NCBI GenBank assembly: GCA_934045905.1
Contig: OW203771.1
Span: 19,414,069 to 19,478,068 of the forward strand
Direction: 5' to 3'
Length of the DNA: 64,000 nt
Source: Leuctra nigra
Lineage: Eukaryota > Arthropoda > Insecta > Plecoptera > Leuctridae
Shown one piece after another: positions 35,901 through 47,900 of this stretch. The notes under the pieces were generated by a model. It worked only from the letters and a program-made list of their open reading frames with translations. It had not been told where the DNA came from and did not search any database. Made by a program: the position numbers and the translations under genes. Numbering within the stretch: the first letter of the stretch is position 1; every line of letters begins with the position of its first letter.

Positions 35901-38900
35901 ATCAGGTCAGTACAGAGAGTAGACACGCTCGGCAGGCTTTGCCGATGTGCTGTCGGGCGGACCAGGGGGAACCGGAGTTCGAGAATGCAACGGCATTACC
36001 ATCTCTGCGACATTCCCTGGGAGGTGGTCACTGACAGACTCACTCACATCGCCAACACACATCAGGTCAGTACAGAGAGTAGACACGCTCGGCAGGCTTT
36101 GCCGATGTGCTGTCGGGCGGACCAGGGGGAACCGGAGTTCGAGAATGCAACGGCATTACCATCTCTGCGACATTCCCTGGGAGGTGGTCACTGACGGACT
36201 CACTCACATCGCCAACACACATCAGGTCAGTACAGAGAGTAGACACGCTCGGCAGGCTTTGCCGATGTGCTGTCGGGCGGACAAGGGGGAACCTGAGTTC
36301 GAGAATGCAACGGCATTACCATCTCTGCGACATTCCCTGGGAGGTGGTTACTGACGGACTCACTCACATCGCCAACACACATCAGGTCAGTACAGAGAGT
36401 AGACACGCTCGGCAGGCTTTGCCGATGTGCTGTCGGGCGGACCAGGGGGAACCGGAGTTCGAGAATGCAACGGCATTATCATCTCTGCGACATTCCCTGG
36501 GAGGTGGTCACTGACGGACTCACTCACATCGCCAACACACATCAGGTCAGTACAGAGAGTAGACACGCTCGGCAGGCTTTGCCGATGTGCTGTCGGGCGG
36601 ACCAGGGGGAACCGGAGTTCGAGAATGCAATGGCATTACCATCTCTGCGACATTCCCTGGGAGGTGGTCACTGACAGACTCACTCACATCGCCAACACAC
36701 ATCAGGTCAGTACAGAGAGTAGACACGCTCGGCAGGCTTTGCCGATGTGCTGTCGGGCGGACCAGGGGGAACCGGAGTTCGAGAATGCAATGGCATTACC
36801 ATCTCTGCGACATTCCCTGGGAGGTGGTCACTGACGGACTCACTCACATCGCCAACACACATCAGGTCAGTACAGAGCGTATAGATATACGTACAGCTTT
36901 GGAATAATATCTCGATCATACAACGGAGATCGTACAGTGGTATACCAGCGCTCCGTTGTATGGCGGGATGGTATAAGCGTAGGGATGATCGACACATTTT
37001 TCCACGACCCTACACGCTCGGCAAACTTTGCGTGATAACACATTATGTTTAGTGATTGATTAGGCTGAGGAAACGGAAATATTGTCACGAAACTAATCGT
37101 TCTTGTTGGGATCTTGATAGTTATGGGGGGAGGGTTGTAACTAGATGTAGAAGTAGTACATGTAATGTGGAGCAATTTATTGGTAAGGTATAAAATACGT
37201 TAAAAATTGTTACAACAGTGTAGTGAAGCTACGGGGCGAAACTGTTCACTTATCTGGTCCTTCCGGTGGTCCTTCCCGCGGTCCTCCCTGCGGTCCTGCC
37301 CGAGATGTTGGAGTTCCTGAGAGATGTCGATCTGGCTAGGTCTTGATGCCGACTCCCCGAAAGATCGCCTCGTGGGCTCCCAGGTTCGACGTCTCAATAG
37401 CTGACCATGCAGTATCGGATGTATGGCATGATCTGAGTGCACTGGCCGCTGCCGCAGTCCTTCCTGGTGGTAGGCAGCCCGCCACGCAGGATTGTACCGC
37501 GGGTCACGAAGTATTCGGGATAAGAGTGAACACTAGGGTGGTTCTAGAAGGATGGCGGGTTATTGGGGTGAACTAGGGTGTAAGATCAAGGGGTTTAGAA
37601 AGTGGGGTATGTAATGGAAATACGAGTTATCGTGACAATATTTGAAAATTTTTGGGTCATTAAATACAAACAGAAAAGTAGTCTCCCTAAATCGACTCAA
37701 GATGCAATACACAACATTTAGACTAAACTCTTTTAATATTTGTCTTCATTAACTTAGTCATTATTTCTGTACCTCAGAGGTAGAAGGCCGCAAGTCCATT
37801 TTCTCGTGCGTTGCACACTTTTGGAATGTTGTACCTAATTAAGCTCTATCATTTGCAATTTTGATTGATTTCAACAAATACTGTCATATAGAAGTTGTCT
37901 TTTACAAATTGGCCCGTATGTAACCATTGCAAATATGATTGGATGAAGGCAGAAATACTGGTTTTTGAGCTCACTATACGCATCATTGATATGGACTTCT
38001 GACCTTCTACCTCTAAGATACTACAGATTTGAAGGAGCTATCTGGCTCTGGCACTTACTATCTGGATTTGAGTCTGCAGGTCCCGGGTTCGATTCCCGTT
38101 TCACTTTTTCCTGACTGAGGTTTTCTCGTGGTTTCTCAGTCGATATGACAAAGCCACAACCGCCTCCTTCCCACCGCCCATCATCATAATATCATCATAA
38201 TCATTAACAGTACGACGCTAAATCAGAGAAGGTATAGGGTAAAAGCCCAGTTTTGGATACCGTCCCCGGTATTGGATAGTTTGTCAAACTCCCACAATTT
38301 ATGGCGTTTTCACTGGACGCGCTGGGGTTGCACTGAAATGACGTCACCATACAAAAGTCAATGCAAATTTCAAACTGAGTGCAGAAGCCCACTAGTGTAA
38401 CTGTGAAGTTACACCAAATTATGAAACAAATCTTCTCTCTCAATTTGCTCCAGCGGCCAAGCACTTAATTCGTACGTCAAACATTTGCAATGTTGGAAAA
38501 ATAATATTAATAAAAAACAGGCTGGCTCTATTGGCACGGCAGCCGTGCCCGCAAGGGGTTCATATTCTATTTACACCAGAGTAGCCGTGTGCGCATGAAG
38601 GCGTATTCTATTGGCACCAGAGTACACCAGAGCACGGTCGCCGTGTGCGCAAGAAGGCGTATGCTATTGACACCAGAATCCACCAGAGTTCACTCCAAGA
38701 TGGCCGTCCTCTGAACAGCTGTTTTCCGGAGCCTATTTAGACTTTTAAAACTAATGCAGAAGGATCGTGACATTTTGAAAAGTGTAGGAACTGAACAATA
38801 ATCAATACAATTAGGCCAGGGTCATACGTCACGACCTCAAACTTCGATCTAAACGCATCTGTGCAGCTAAATGACTTCACTTACGCGCACGGTTTTACTT

Positions 38901-41900
38901 CTGGTGTAAATAGAATAGGAATTCATAGGAACACGGCAGCCGTTTGCGCAAGGGGTTCAAATTCTATTGCCACCAGAGTACACCAGAGTTCACTCCAAGA
39001 TGGCCGTCCTCTGAACAGCTGTTTTTCGGAGCCTATTTAGACTTTTTATACTAATGCAGAAGGATCGTGACGTTTTGAAAAGTATTGGAACTGATCAATA
39101 ATAATTACAATTAGGTCAGGGTCATACGTCACGACCTCAAACTTCGATCTAAACGCATCTGTGCAGCTAAATGACTTCACTGACGCGCACGGTTTTACTT
39201 CTGGTGTAAATAGAATAGGAATTCATAGGAACACGGCAGCCGTTTGCGCAAGGGGTTCAAATTCTATTGCCACCAGAGTACACCAGAGTTCACTCCAAGA
39301 TGGCCGTCCTCTGAACAGCTGTTTTCCGGAGCCTATTTAGACTTTTTATACTAATGCAGAAGGATCGTGACGTTTTGAAAAGTGTAGGAACTGAACAATA
39401 ATCAATACAATTAGGCCAGGGTCATACGTCACGACCTCAAACTTCGATCTAAACGCATCTGTGCAGCTAAATGACTTCACTTACGCGCACGGTTTTACTT
39501 CTGGTGTAAATAGAATAGGAATTCATAGGAACACGGCAGCCGTTTGCGCAAGGGGTTCAAATTCTATTGCCACCAGAGTACACCAGAGTTCACTCCAAGA
39601 TGGCCGTCCTCTGAACAGCTGTTTTCCGGAGCCCATTTAGACTTTTTATACTAATGCAGAAGGATCGTGACGTTTTGAAAAGTGTAGAAACTGAACAATA
39701 ATCAATACAATTAGGCCAGGGTCATACGTCACGACCTCAAACTTCGATCTAAACGCATCTGTGCAGCTAAATGACTTCACTTACGCGCACGGTTTTACTT
39801 CTGGTGTAAATAGAATAGGAATTCATAGGAACACGGCAGCCGTTTGCGCAAGGGGTTCAAATTCTATTGCCACCAGAGTACACCAGAGTTCACTCCAAGA
39901 TGGCCGTCCTCTGAACAGCTGTTTTCCGGAGCCTATTTAGACTTTTTATACTAATGCAGAAGGATCGTGACGTTTTGAAAAGTATTGGAACTGATCAATA
40001 ATAATTACAATTAGGTCAGGGTCATACGTCACGACCTCAAACTTCGATCTAAACGCATCTGTGCAGCTAAATGACTTCACTTACGCGCACGGTTTTACTT
40101 CTGGTGTAAATAGAATAGGAATTCATAGGAACACGGCAGCCGTTTGCGCAAGGGGTTCAAATTCTATTGCCACCAGAGTACACCAGAGTTCACTCCAAGA
40201 TGGCCGTCCTCTGAACAGCTGTTTTCCAGAGCGTATTTAGACTTTTTATACTAATGCAGAAGGATCGTGACAGTACAATATGTTCTGACATTTTACTATA
40301 CTGAGAATCGTGGAGTTATAAAGAGGACTGGGAACATTTATTATCTAATAAAATTTCAGCTATGGGTATGATAGCTCCAGTAAAATATCTTTGACGTCTA
40401 GATGCACTGATACGTGTCAGCCATTACACACTGGCAGCTAGAAGTACAACTTCACATTGCGCGCGCATGAGTTAATGAATGCACGCGCATGAATGAACAT
40501 GATTCCACTTTGAACATGATTCCACTTCCCCCTATAGCATAGGAGGAAGTGGATATACTACGTCACGACCTGAGTGCGGATATGACCGGTCCAAGTAGCC
40601 CCAATAGCCGGCTATTGATGCAAATTAAAAGACCTTGTGTTTTATGTCTACTTAAGTTGCAATATGGTTTTACTAGTATTTGTACTACGTGGCTGACCTA
40701 ATTGCAATCAATTATTGATCAGTTCCTATTCTTTTTAAACAGTCACGACTCTTCTACATTAATTTAAGTCTAAATAGGCTCCGGAAAACAGCTGTTAAGA
40801 GGACGGCCATCTTGGAGTGAACTCTGGTGTACTCTGGTGGCAATAGAATTTGAACCCCTTGCGCAAACGGCTGCCGTGTTCCTATGAATTCCTATTCTAT
40901 TTACACCAGAAGTAAAACAGTGTGCGTAAGTGAAGTCATTTAGCTGCACAGATGCGTTTAGAACGAAGTTTGGGGTCGTGACGTATGACCCTGGCCTAAT
41001 TGTATTGATTATTGATCAGTTCCTACACTTTTCAAAACGTCACGATCCCTCTGCATTAGTATAAAAAGTCTAAATAGGCTCCGGAAAACAGCTGTTCAGA
41101 GGACGGCCATCTTGGAGTGAACTCTGGTGTACTCTGGTGGCAATAGAATTTGAACCCCTTGCGCAAACAGCCGCCGTGACTAGACCTTGAACGCTAGAAG
41201 GCAATGTTTTACGAAGTGAAAACTAGTATTATAATTGTATGACGCATTTAATCTTATATTAAACAATAAAATACATGTCAAATGACCAGTAGATTGTAAA
41301 TAAAGTTAATTACAGAAGTAAAAAAGATAATCCCTGACGGGGAATCGAACCCCGATCGTCTGCGCCCTAAGCCAATGGGCTAACCAACCGGTTATTGTTG
41401 CCACTGAGGAATTGTTGCGTTAGATATCTACTTAAGTTGCTATATGGTGTCACTCTAGAATTTGAACTAGGTATCTAATGTGTTCGCAGCTCACTTGCAC
41501 GGTCTACTACCATGTCGTGTTCATAATACAAGGCCGTTTCCACACACGGTTTTACTCTGGTGTAAATAGCATACGCCTTCTTGCGCGCACGGCGAACTCT
41601 GGTGTGAATAGCATACGCCTTCTTGGGCACACGGCGAACTTCTGGTGTAAATAGAATTTGAACCTCTTGCGGGCACGGCCGCCGTGTGAATAGACACGCC
41701 GTAAAAAACATGCTTTAATTGTATTTTATTTTCTTGTGCAACAATCAAAAAGATACAATTTGATCGAATTACTGTAAAAAGACGAATTGTCATTTCCATA
41801 TTTCAACTAAATTATTCCCTTCCACCACAATCACCGTGTCAGAATGTGGTTCATCCCCTGCCTCCACGACCTCCGTATGATCGTCAACCTCCACCTCATC

Positions 41901-44900
41901 CACGTCATTCACGAAGTTGTGTCTGCGACTGCGCACATGGTCGCGGTCTGACCCCTGCCCTGGGATACAGAAGGCCAAGCAACAGCAGACCGGCCAGTAT
42001 CTGCAGACAAGGATAGTTTATTAGTTTTATTTTCAACGCAACAAGGAACATGCAAGTTCCATGTTTTTTTTATTTTTAAATTTAAATTTAAATTGGTAAA
42101 ACACATAATTTTAAAATTTTAAATTCAGTGGACCCTAACGAATTATGTCATATTTAATAATGTATTTTATGCCAGTATTCAGACTAATCGGTCATTATCT
42201 TCTCAAGACTGATTGATATTTTAAAGACTTTTATGATAATCATGAAATATTTTCCAAATGTATGCCAAAAATGTTCAGATATTTTATCACTGCTCATTTG
42301 ACGCTTTAGTTTCGAAGTCTGTAGATGAGAATACTTGCTATCGCATAGCAAATCGCATGCATTACAAAGGCTCACTTATTAACGCGTTAGAGTACATTCG
42401 GTTAGTACATATTTATCTCTGTCCCTCTGACCTACCTACCTATGTTGAATTCAGATTTTCTTGTGCGGGGGGGCTTTCGAAATTCCCGGTGTAAAACTCG
42501 TGTCTAGACTAGAAGATTTGAGGTCACTCACATGATGCGATTTGGTTACATTTGGCAAATCAACTGTCAAATGTTTTGAAATGAAAAATCACACATTTTG
42601 TTTCAATATCGAAAGGAATTATCCACTAAGGGCCGGTATTACCAAAGTTAATCTGAGCCGGATTAACTAAATTTTTGACTAAATTAGCGGCACAGCCAAT
42701 CAGATACCTCAAAAAGATTGAAACAGTTGAATTTAATCCAAAAGTTAGTTAATCCGGCACAATTTAACTTTGGTTGTACCGGGCCTAAGTACACTTATAA
42801 ATACATTTACATACAAATACATATAATGCATATAAATACACATATAAAATTGTACTACAAGAGTTAATTAATTTACACATCTAAAAAATTAAAATGTTAT
42901 TATTATTTGTTCCTACATCATTAAAAAAAATTAAAATACCTATAAAATTTTTTTAACCAATGGTTAAATTTTTTGATGTTTATTTTGAGGAAAAAATAGC
43001 CCGAAGGGACGATGGACCACTTGCTAAGGAGCTCCGCCCCCCCCCCCCCCCCTCACCGCAAAGAAGTATGTCTGAATTCAACATTGCTCTTACCTTAATG
43101 TTTGCCATAGCGCTGAGCTATGCAAGTGCAAGTAATGGCAGACAAGTGAACTCAAATGCATAAAGATGGATGCACTTGCTTAAATAGTCTTCTCTATGCC
43201 TTGTAAACATTACCATCATGATCCTGATAACCTATTATTTGTTATCTGCATTGCATATTATTTATTGGTTTTTATAAACTTGAAGTACCATGTACGCACT
43301 AGCTCAAATAGGATATTTAAATAATACTTAACGATTCGCAAATTAACAGGCACGTAGGAACAATTTTGTCATGTAGGGGGAGTGGGGTGTCTGGGATTAG
43401 ACTAGGAAAACGCTCAGTGTAACGCGTTGATAAGCGAGCACGGGTACGTGCAAATTCTCGAACCGGAAATGCGTACACAACGCACAGAAAACATATACAT
43501 CCATATGGAATTGATTATGATATCAACTTAAAAGTGTATGCTTTTCATCGAAACTTTAAAATAGCATCTAAGCACCTGGTTCATAAAGCAAATCAGAATC
43601 AATTTTCAATTGGCACTGGAAAACATTCATTTCGATACTTCATTACTGACAGATATTAAAAATGTAAATAACTTCATACGTTCTTAACTGATTGGGATGA
43701 AATTTTGTAAAATAAGAGACAATATTGGTCTTAATGATCATGCAAAATATGAGTTTGATCAGAATTATCGAAGACCGTTTTCATTTTTCAGCCTATCAGG
43801 AGATATTTATTTAAATTTTAACCAATGAATCTGAGTAACGCGTTGATGAGCGAGCACGGATACGCGCAACACCTCGAACCGAAATTCTGTCTATCGAAAA
43901 TGTCATTAAAAGCCAATAATTCTAAAATTTCGCCACAGATTTGTATAGAAATCTCAAAACATTCCTAAAATATTGGTCCAAATAACCATGCAAAGCTTTA
44001 AGTTGATCAATTGAACCTTTATGATTGAACTGTTCCGTGTTAATTTTCAAAAATCACAGGATCTCCTTCAAAAAATATACCTGAGACCACTCATATGATA
44101 TAAGTGTGTCTACACAATATCAGATCGACTGTTGAACGGTCATTATCAGTTTCATTTGCGTTTGAAAGTTTCTGCTCTAACTACCTTGCCTTGAACTGAA
44201 GAGTCGAAGTCGCCGTGAATTTGACAGCCAACACGCTAATAGTCCGTAAAATGTCAATAACGTTTGGATTTAAACACAGATTAGTATGAAAATTGTCAAA
44301 AATGCAGATAATGTTGGACCCAACCATCATGCGAAGTTATAAGTTGATCGTTCAATCGGTTATAGTTTAAATTTCTAAAAACACAGGAAAGATGGTTTTA
44401 AATTTTAACCAATGGGAGGATTTGGCTGAAACTTTGTTTGATTGGGTACAATGTTGGGGGTAATGACTTGTCAAAATTTCAATTTGATCAAAACAACCAA
44501 TCGAAAGTTAATTTTTTTTAAATTTGAACCAATCAATGGATTTCAAAAAAATTAGGGTCTGCAACAATCAGAAATGTTACGTACATGTGTGCAAAATTTC
44601 AGCTCGATCGAAGAAAAACTCTGACCTGTATATCGTCAGTAACAGAAAAAAAAAAAAAAAAAAAAAAACAAAAAAAACAGAGGTCCGTGCCAAAAGAGCC
44701 AAATGGAGACGCTCGCTTCGCTCGCTCAAATATATAGACAATTTAAAAGGGGATTCTGGGATTCTGCTCAAATAACAACCCGCGGATCGGTTTTTAGAAT
44801 AACAATTCATCATTTTGATTCTGAGACGCAACCCCTAATTTTTATACTCAGCTCGAGTGGGGGGAGGATGATTTCCACCCCCACACCCACCCCTTCCTAC

Positions 44901-47900
44901 GCGTCTTAAAATCAATGCTTCAAAAACAAATTATAAAAGAGGAAACTACGAGTGGAACTACGTGGTTGCCAGAGGCAAATGCTGGGTGGGAAGGTTCCCT
45001 AAGACACGACATTCTTTCCCTATCGGCCACTATCAATCAACCGTCGCCATTTAGCCTAGTCGCAGAACAATGCGACTCCCCCCCCCCCCCCCCCCACCCC
45101 CCAGATAATTGCCGTTGCGATTTATAATTTTTGTCCCTCAGCATTTTGCTTTGCTCTTGTTCTGCCACCATAACATTTTCATCACATTTCAATTTGATAC
45201 ATGTTTTTGTAACTTTTGAGACATGGCATCAAAAGAAGTGTACAGAAATTAGTTCAAAAATTTATATTAAAAGTTCATTTGTAAAAATTTGATAAACCTT
45301 TTGTTCACCTTTATTAGATGATTTATTGATATGTGAGATTTCGAAATATCTGCTGCAAAAGGAACATGACACATTTAACATCAATAATTCATGTCGATAG
45401 ATGAATGATGATTAAAAATAGGCGAAAAGGAGGCTGTCGTGGCCAACGACGTCTTATGCTCTAGACTATATGGTAATGTTCTATACCGCAGTACTAATTT
45501 GAAAAGAGTTTGAATTCGAGTGGTTCTATTCGCGTGCAGGTGGACTACGTGTACATGACGGGCGATCTCGTGGACCACGGAGTCTGGGACACGAGCTACA
45601 CGAGGAACAACGAGACGATCGTCAGGACGATGATGGAGATCAAGAACACGTTCGGCGACGTCCCCGTCTTCCCGTGCATCGGCAACCACGAGGCCCAGCC
45701 GCTCAACGTGTGAGTCCAACTTGCAATCACATTCCGAGGCCCAGCCGCTCAATGTGTGAGTTCAAACTTGCAATCACATTCCGAGGCCCAGCCGCTCAAT
45801 GTGTGAGTTCAAACTTGCAATCACATTCCGAGGCCCAGCCGCTCAATGTGTGAGTTCAAACTTGCAATCACATTCCGAGGCCCAGCCGCTCAATGTGTGA
45901 GTTCAAACTTGCAATCACATTCCGAGGCCCAGCCGCTCAATGTGTGAGTTCAAACTTGCAATCCCATTCCGAGGCCCAGCCGCTCAATGTGTGAGTTCAA
46001 ACTTGCAATCACATTCCGAGGCCCAGCCGCTCAATGTGTGAGTTCAAACTTGCAATCACATTCCGAGGCCCAGCCGCTCACTGTGTGAGTTTAAACTTTC
46101 AATCACATTCCGAGGCCCAGCCGCTGAATGTGTGAGTTCAAACTTGCAATCACATTCCGACGCCCAGTGCTCAAAGTGTGAGTTCAAACTTGCAATCACA
46201 TTCCGAGGCCCAGCCGCTCAATGTGTGAGTTCAAACTTGCAATCAAATTCCCAGGCCCAGCCGCTCAATGTGTGAGTTCAAACTTGCAATCACATTCCCA
46301 GGCCCAGCCGCTCAATGTGTGAGTTCAAACTTGCAATTACCAACCATTAGATAACAGTGAAATATGTCCGGCCAACCGGGGATTCGAACCCGGAACCTCT
46401 CACTTCACGGTAGTGTATTAACTGAACTACGCTCCGACCGGACGGATGGACAAATTTAAAAAAAAAGTAATTTATGAGTACTTTTTAATTAAATTTTCAT
46501 TTAAAATTGGTAGGGTATGAGGCGAATTCACCAGCATTGATTAAACGGAAGATGTACGACATAAGTTTCACTGCAAGCATCATATAAAATTGCACTATTT
46601 TAGACATTTTAAAATGTGTAGGCAACTACGTTGTTCTCATCACATCCTTCTTCTGCTCGTTATTTCACGGGTGCCTGTGACCTCTCTCTCGCACTCAAGG
46701 CGCGCTCTGCAGTATTTTCATTCCGAATTGTATCAATATCATGAAATAGGGGCCTTGTTTTCTACTGAGATTTTTCAAATTATAAACAATATGCCCCCCC
46801 CCCCCCCCCCCCCCAACCCCGAAATTTCATCATGGACTTGCCCTTGACTGGCTGCCATACTTAATTTCAATGAAGAGTCGACAATACTCGCAGAAAATTT
46901 CGATTCCGATGTAAAAAAATCCTAGAAATGCATAAAAATGCATAAGCTCTGGGTTGTACGAGACATTTGTGACATTTAATCGTGTGTTGCATGTTGCATA
47001 CACTGCTGTGAAGTTAGTTATTTTAATTCAAATATTAAAAACTACAAAAAAACATAAAAAGGCGGCCCCTACTTTTTTCTTATCGGCTTGACCGTTTGTT
47101 TTCAAAATTTAACAGCACATTGATAAAGAATAATACTGTCTCTATATAGTACTTGATCAAAAAAAATAAAAAATAAAAAATAAAAAAACGGTTTTAGGAA
47201 GTGCTAACATGGGCAATATATAAGTCTTTTTGACACCTCTGCTCTGAAACAACTAAACAAAAAATAAAACTTTGGGGCCACTAGAGACTACTCTTTATCT
47301 ATAAACTGTGAAAATTTTAAGACAATCGGTAAAGCCTTTTAGAAAAAGTAGGGTACGCCTTTTTGTGCTTCATAAAACATGGATTTCATCAAGTATCGTA
47401 GACTCTTAAATCAACTTCTAATCCACTGTATTCTGTTGACAGTTTCGCCCCTGTGGCCAACCCCATCCCCGAGATCAGCACCGCCTGGCTGTACGAGTCC
47501 CTCGCCGACCTCTGGGGGATGTGGCTTCCCGCCGACACCCGCGAGACCATCCTGGCCGGCGGCTACTACACGGCCCTCGTGCGTCCCGGCTTCAGGGTCG
47601 TCGCCCTCAACAACCAGCAGTGCTACATCTTCAACTGGTTCCTCATCAACGACGCCAAGGATCCCGACGGACAGCTGCAGTGGCTGGTCGGAGTTCTCTT
47701 GGCGGCGGAAGCGGCGGGGGAGAAAGTGCATATTCTGTATCACATTCCGGTTGGGGATGGGGACTGTTACTACATCTGGAGCAGGGAATTCAACAGAATT
47801 ATTAACAGGTGAGTAGATTAATTAATAGTTCCTCTAAGCGAGGCTGTTACTATATTTACCAAGAGTGGAGAGCAATACAAAAAGAGTTGGGATATTTGAA

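Noticed and set aside
34494..36907. Serial 135-codon ORFs every 160 bp
   Set aside because: They are repeats of a truncated exon 5 copy joined to intron sequence. The 14-bp deletion shifts frame, and each ends at the same stop.
37200..37576. GC-rich overlapping ORFs after array B
   Set aside because: The frames on both strands are about 80 codons with no domain. They are possibly a retroelement remnant and too weak to call.
45381..45752. A 123-codon minus-strand ORF
   Set aside because: It is the antisense shadow of GC-rich sphingomyelinase exon 6.
46363..46442. A functional tRNA gene
   Set aside because: The anticodon loop lacks U33 and the acceptor stem does not pair cleanly. It was called a tRNA-derived repeat.
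47521..47805. Alternative-frame ORFs over exon 7
   Set aside because: They are shadows of the GC-rich exon. The phase 2 frame joins exons 6 and 8 and carries the catalytic motifs.
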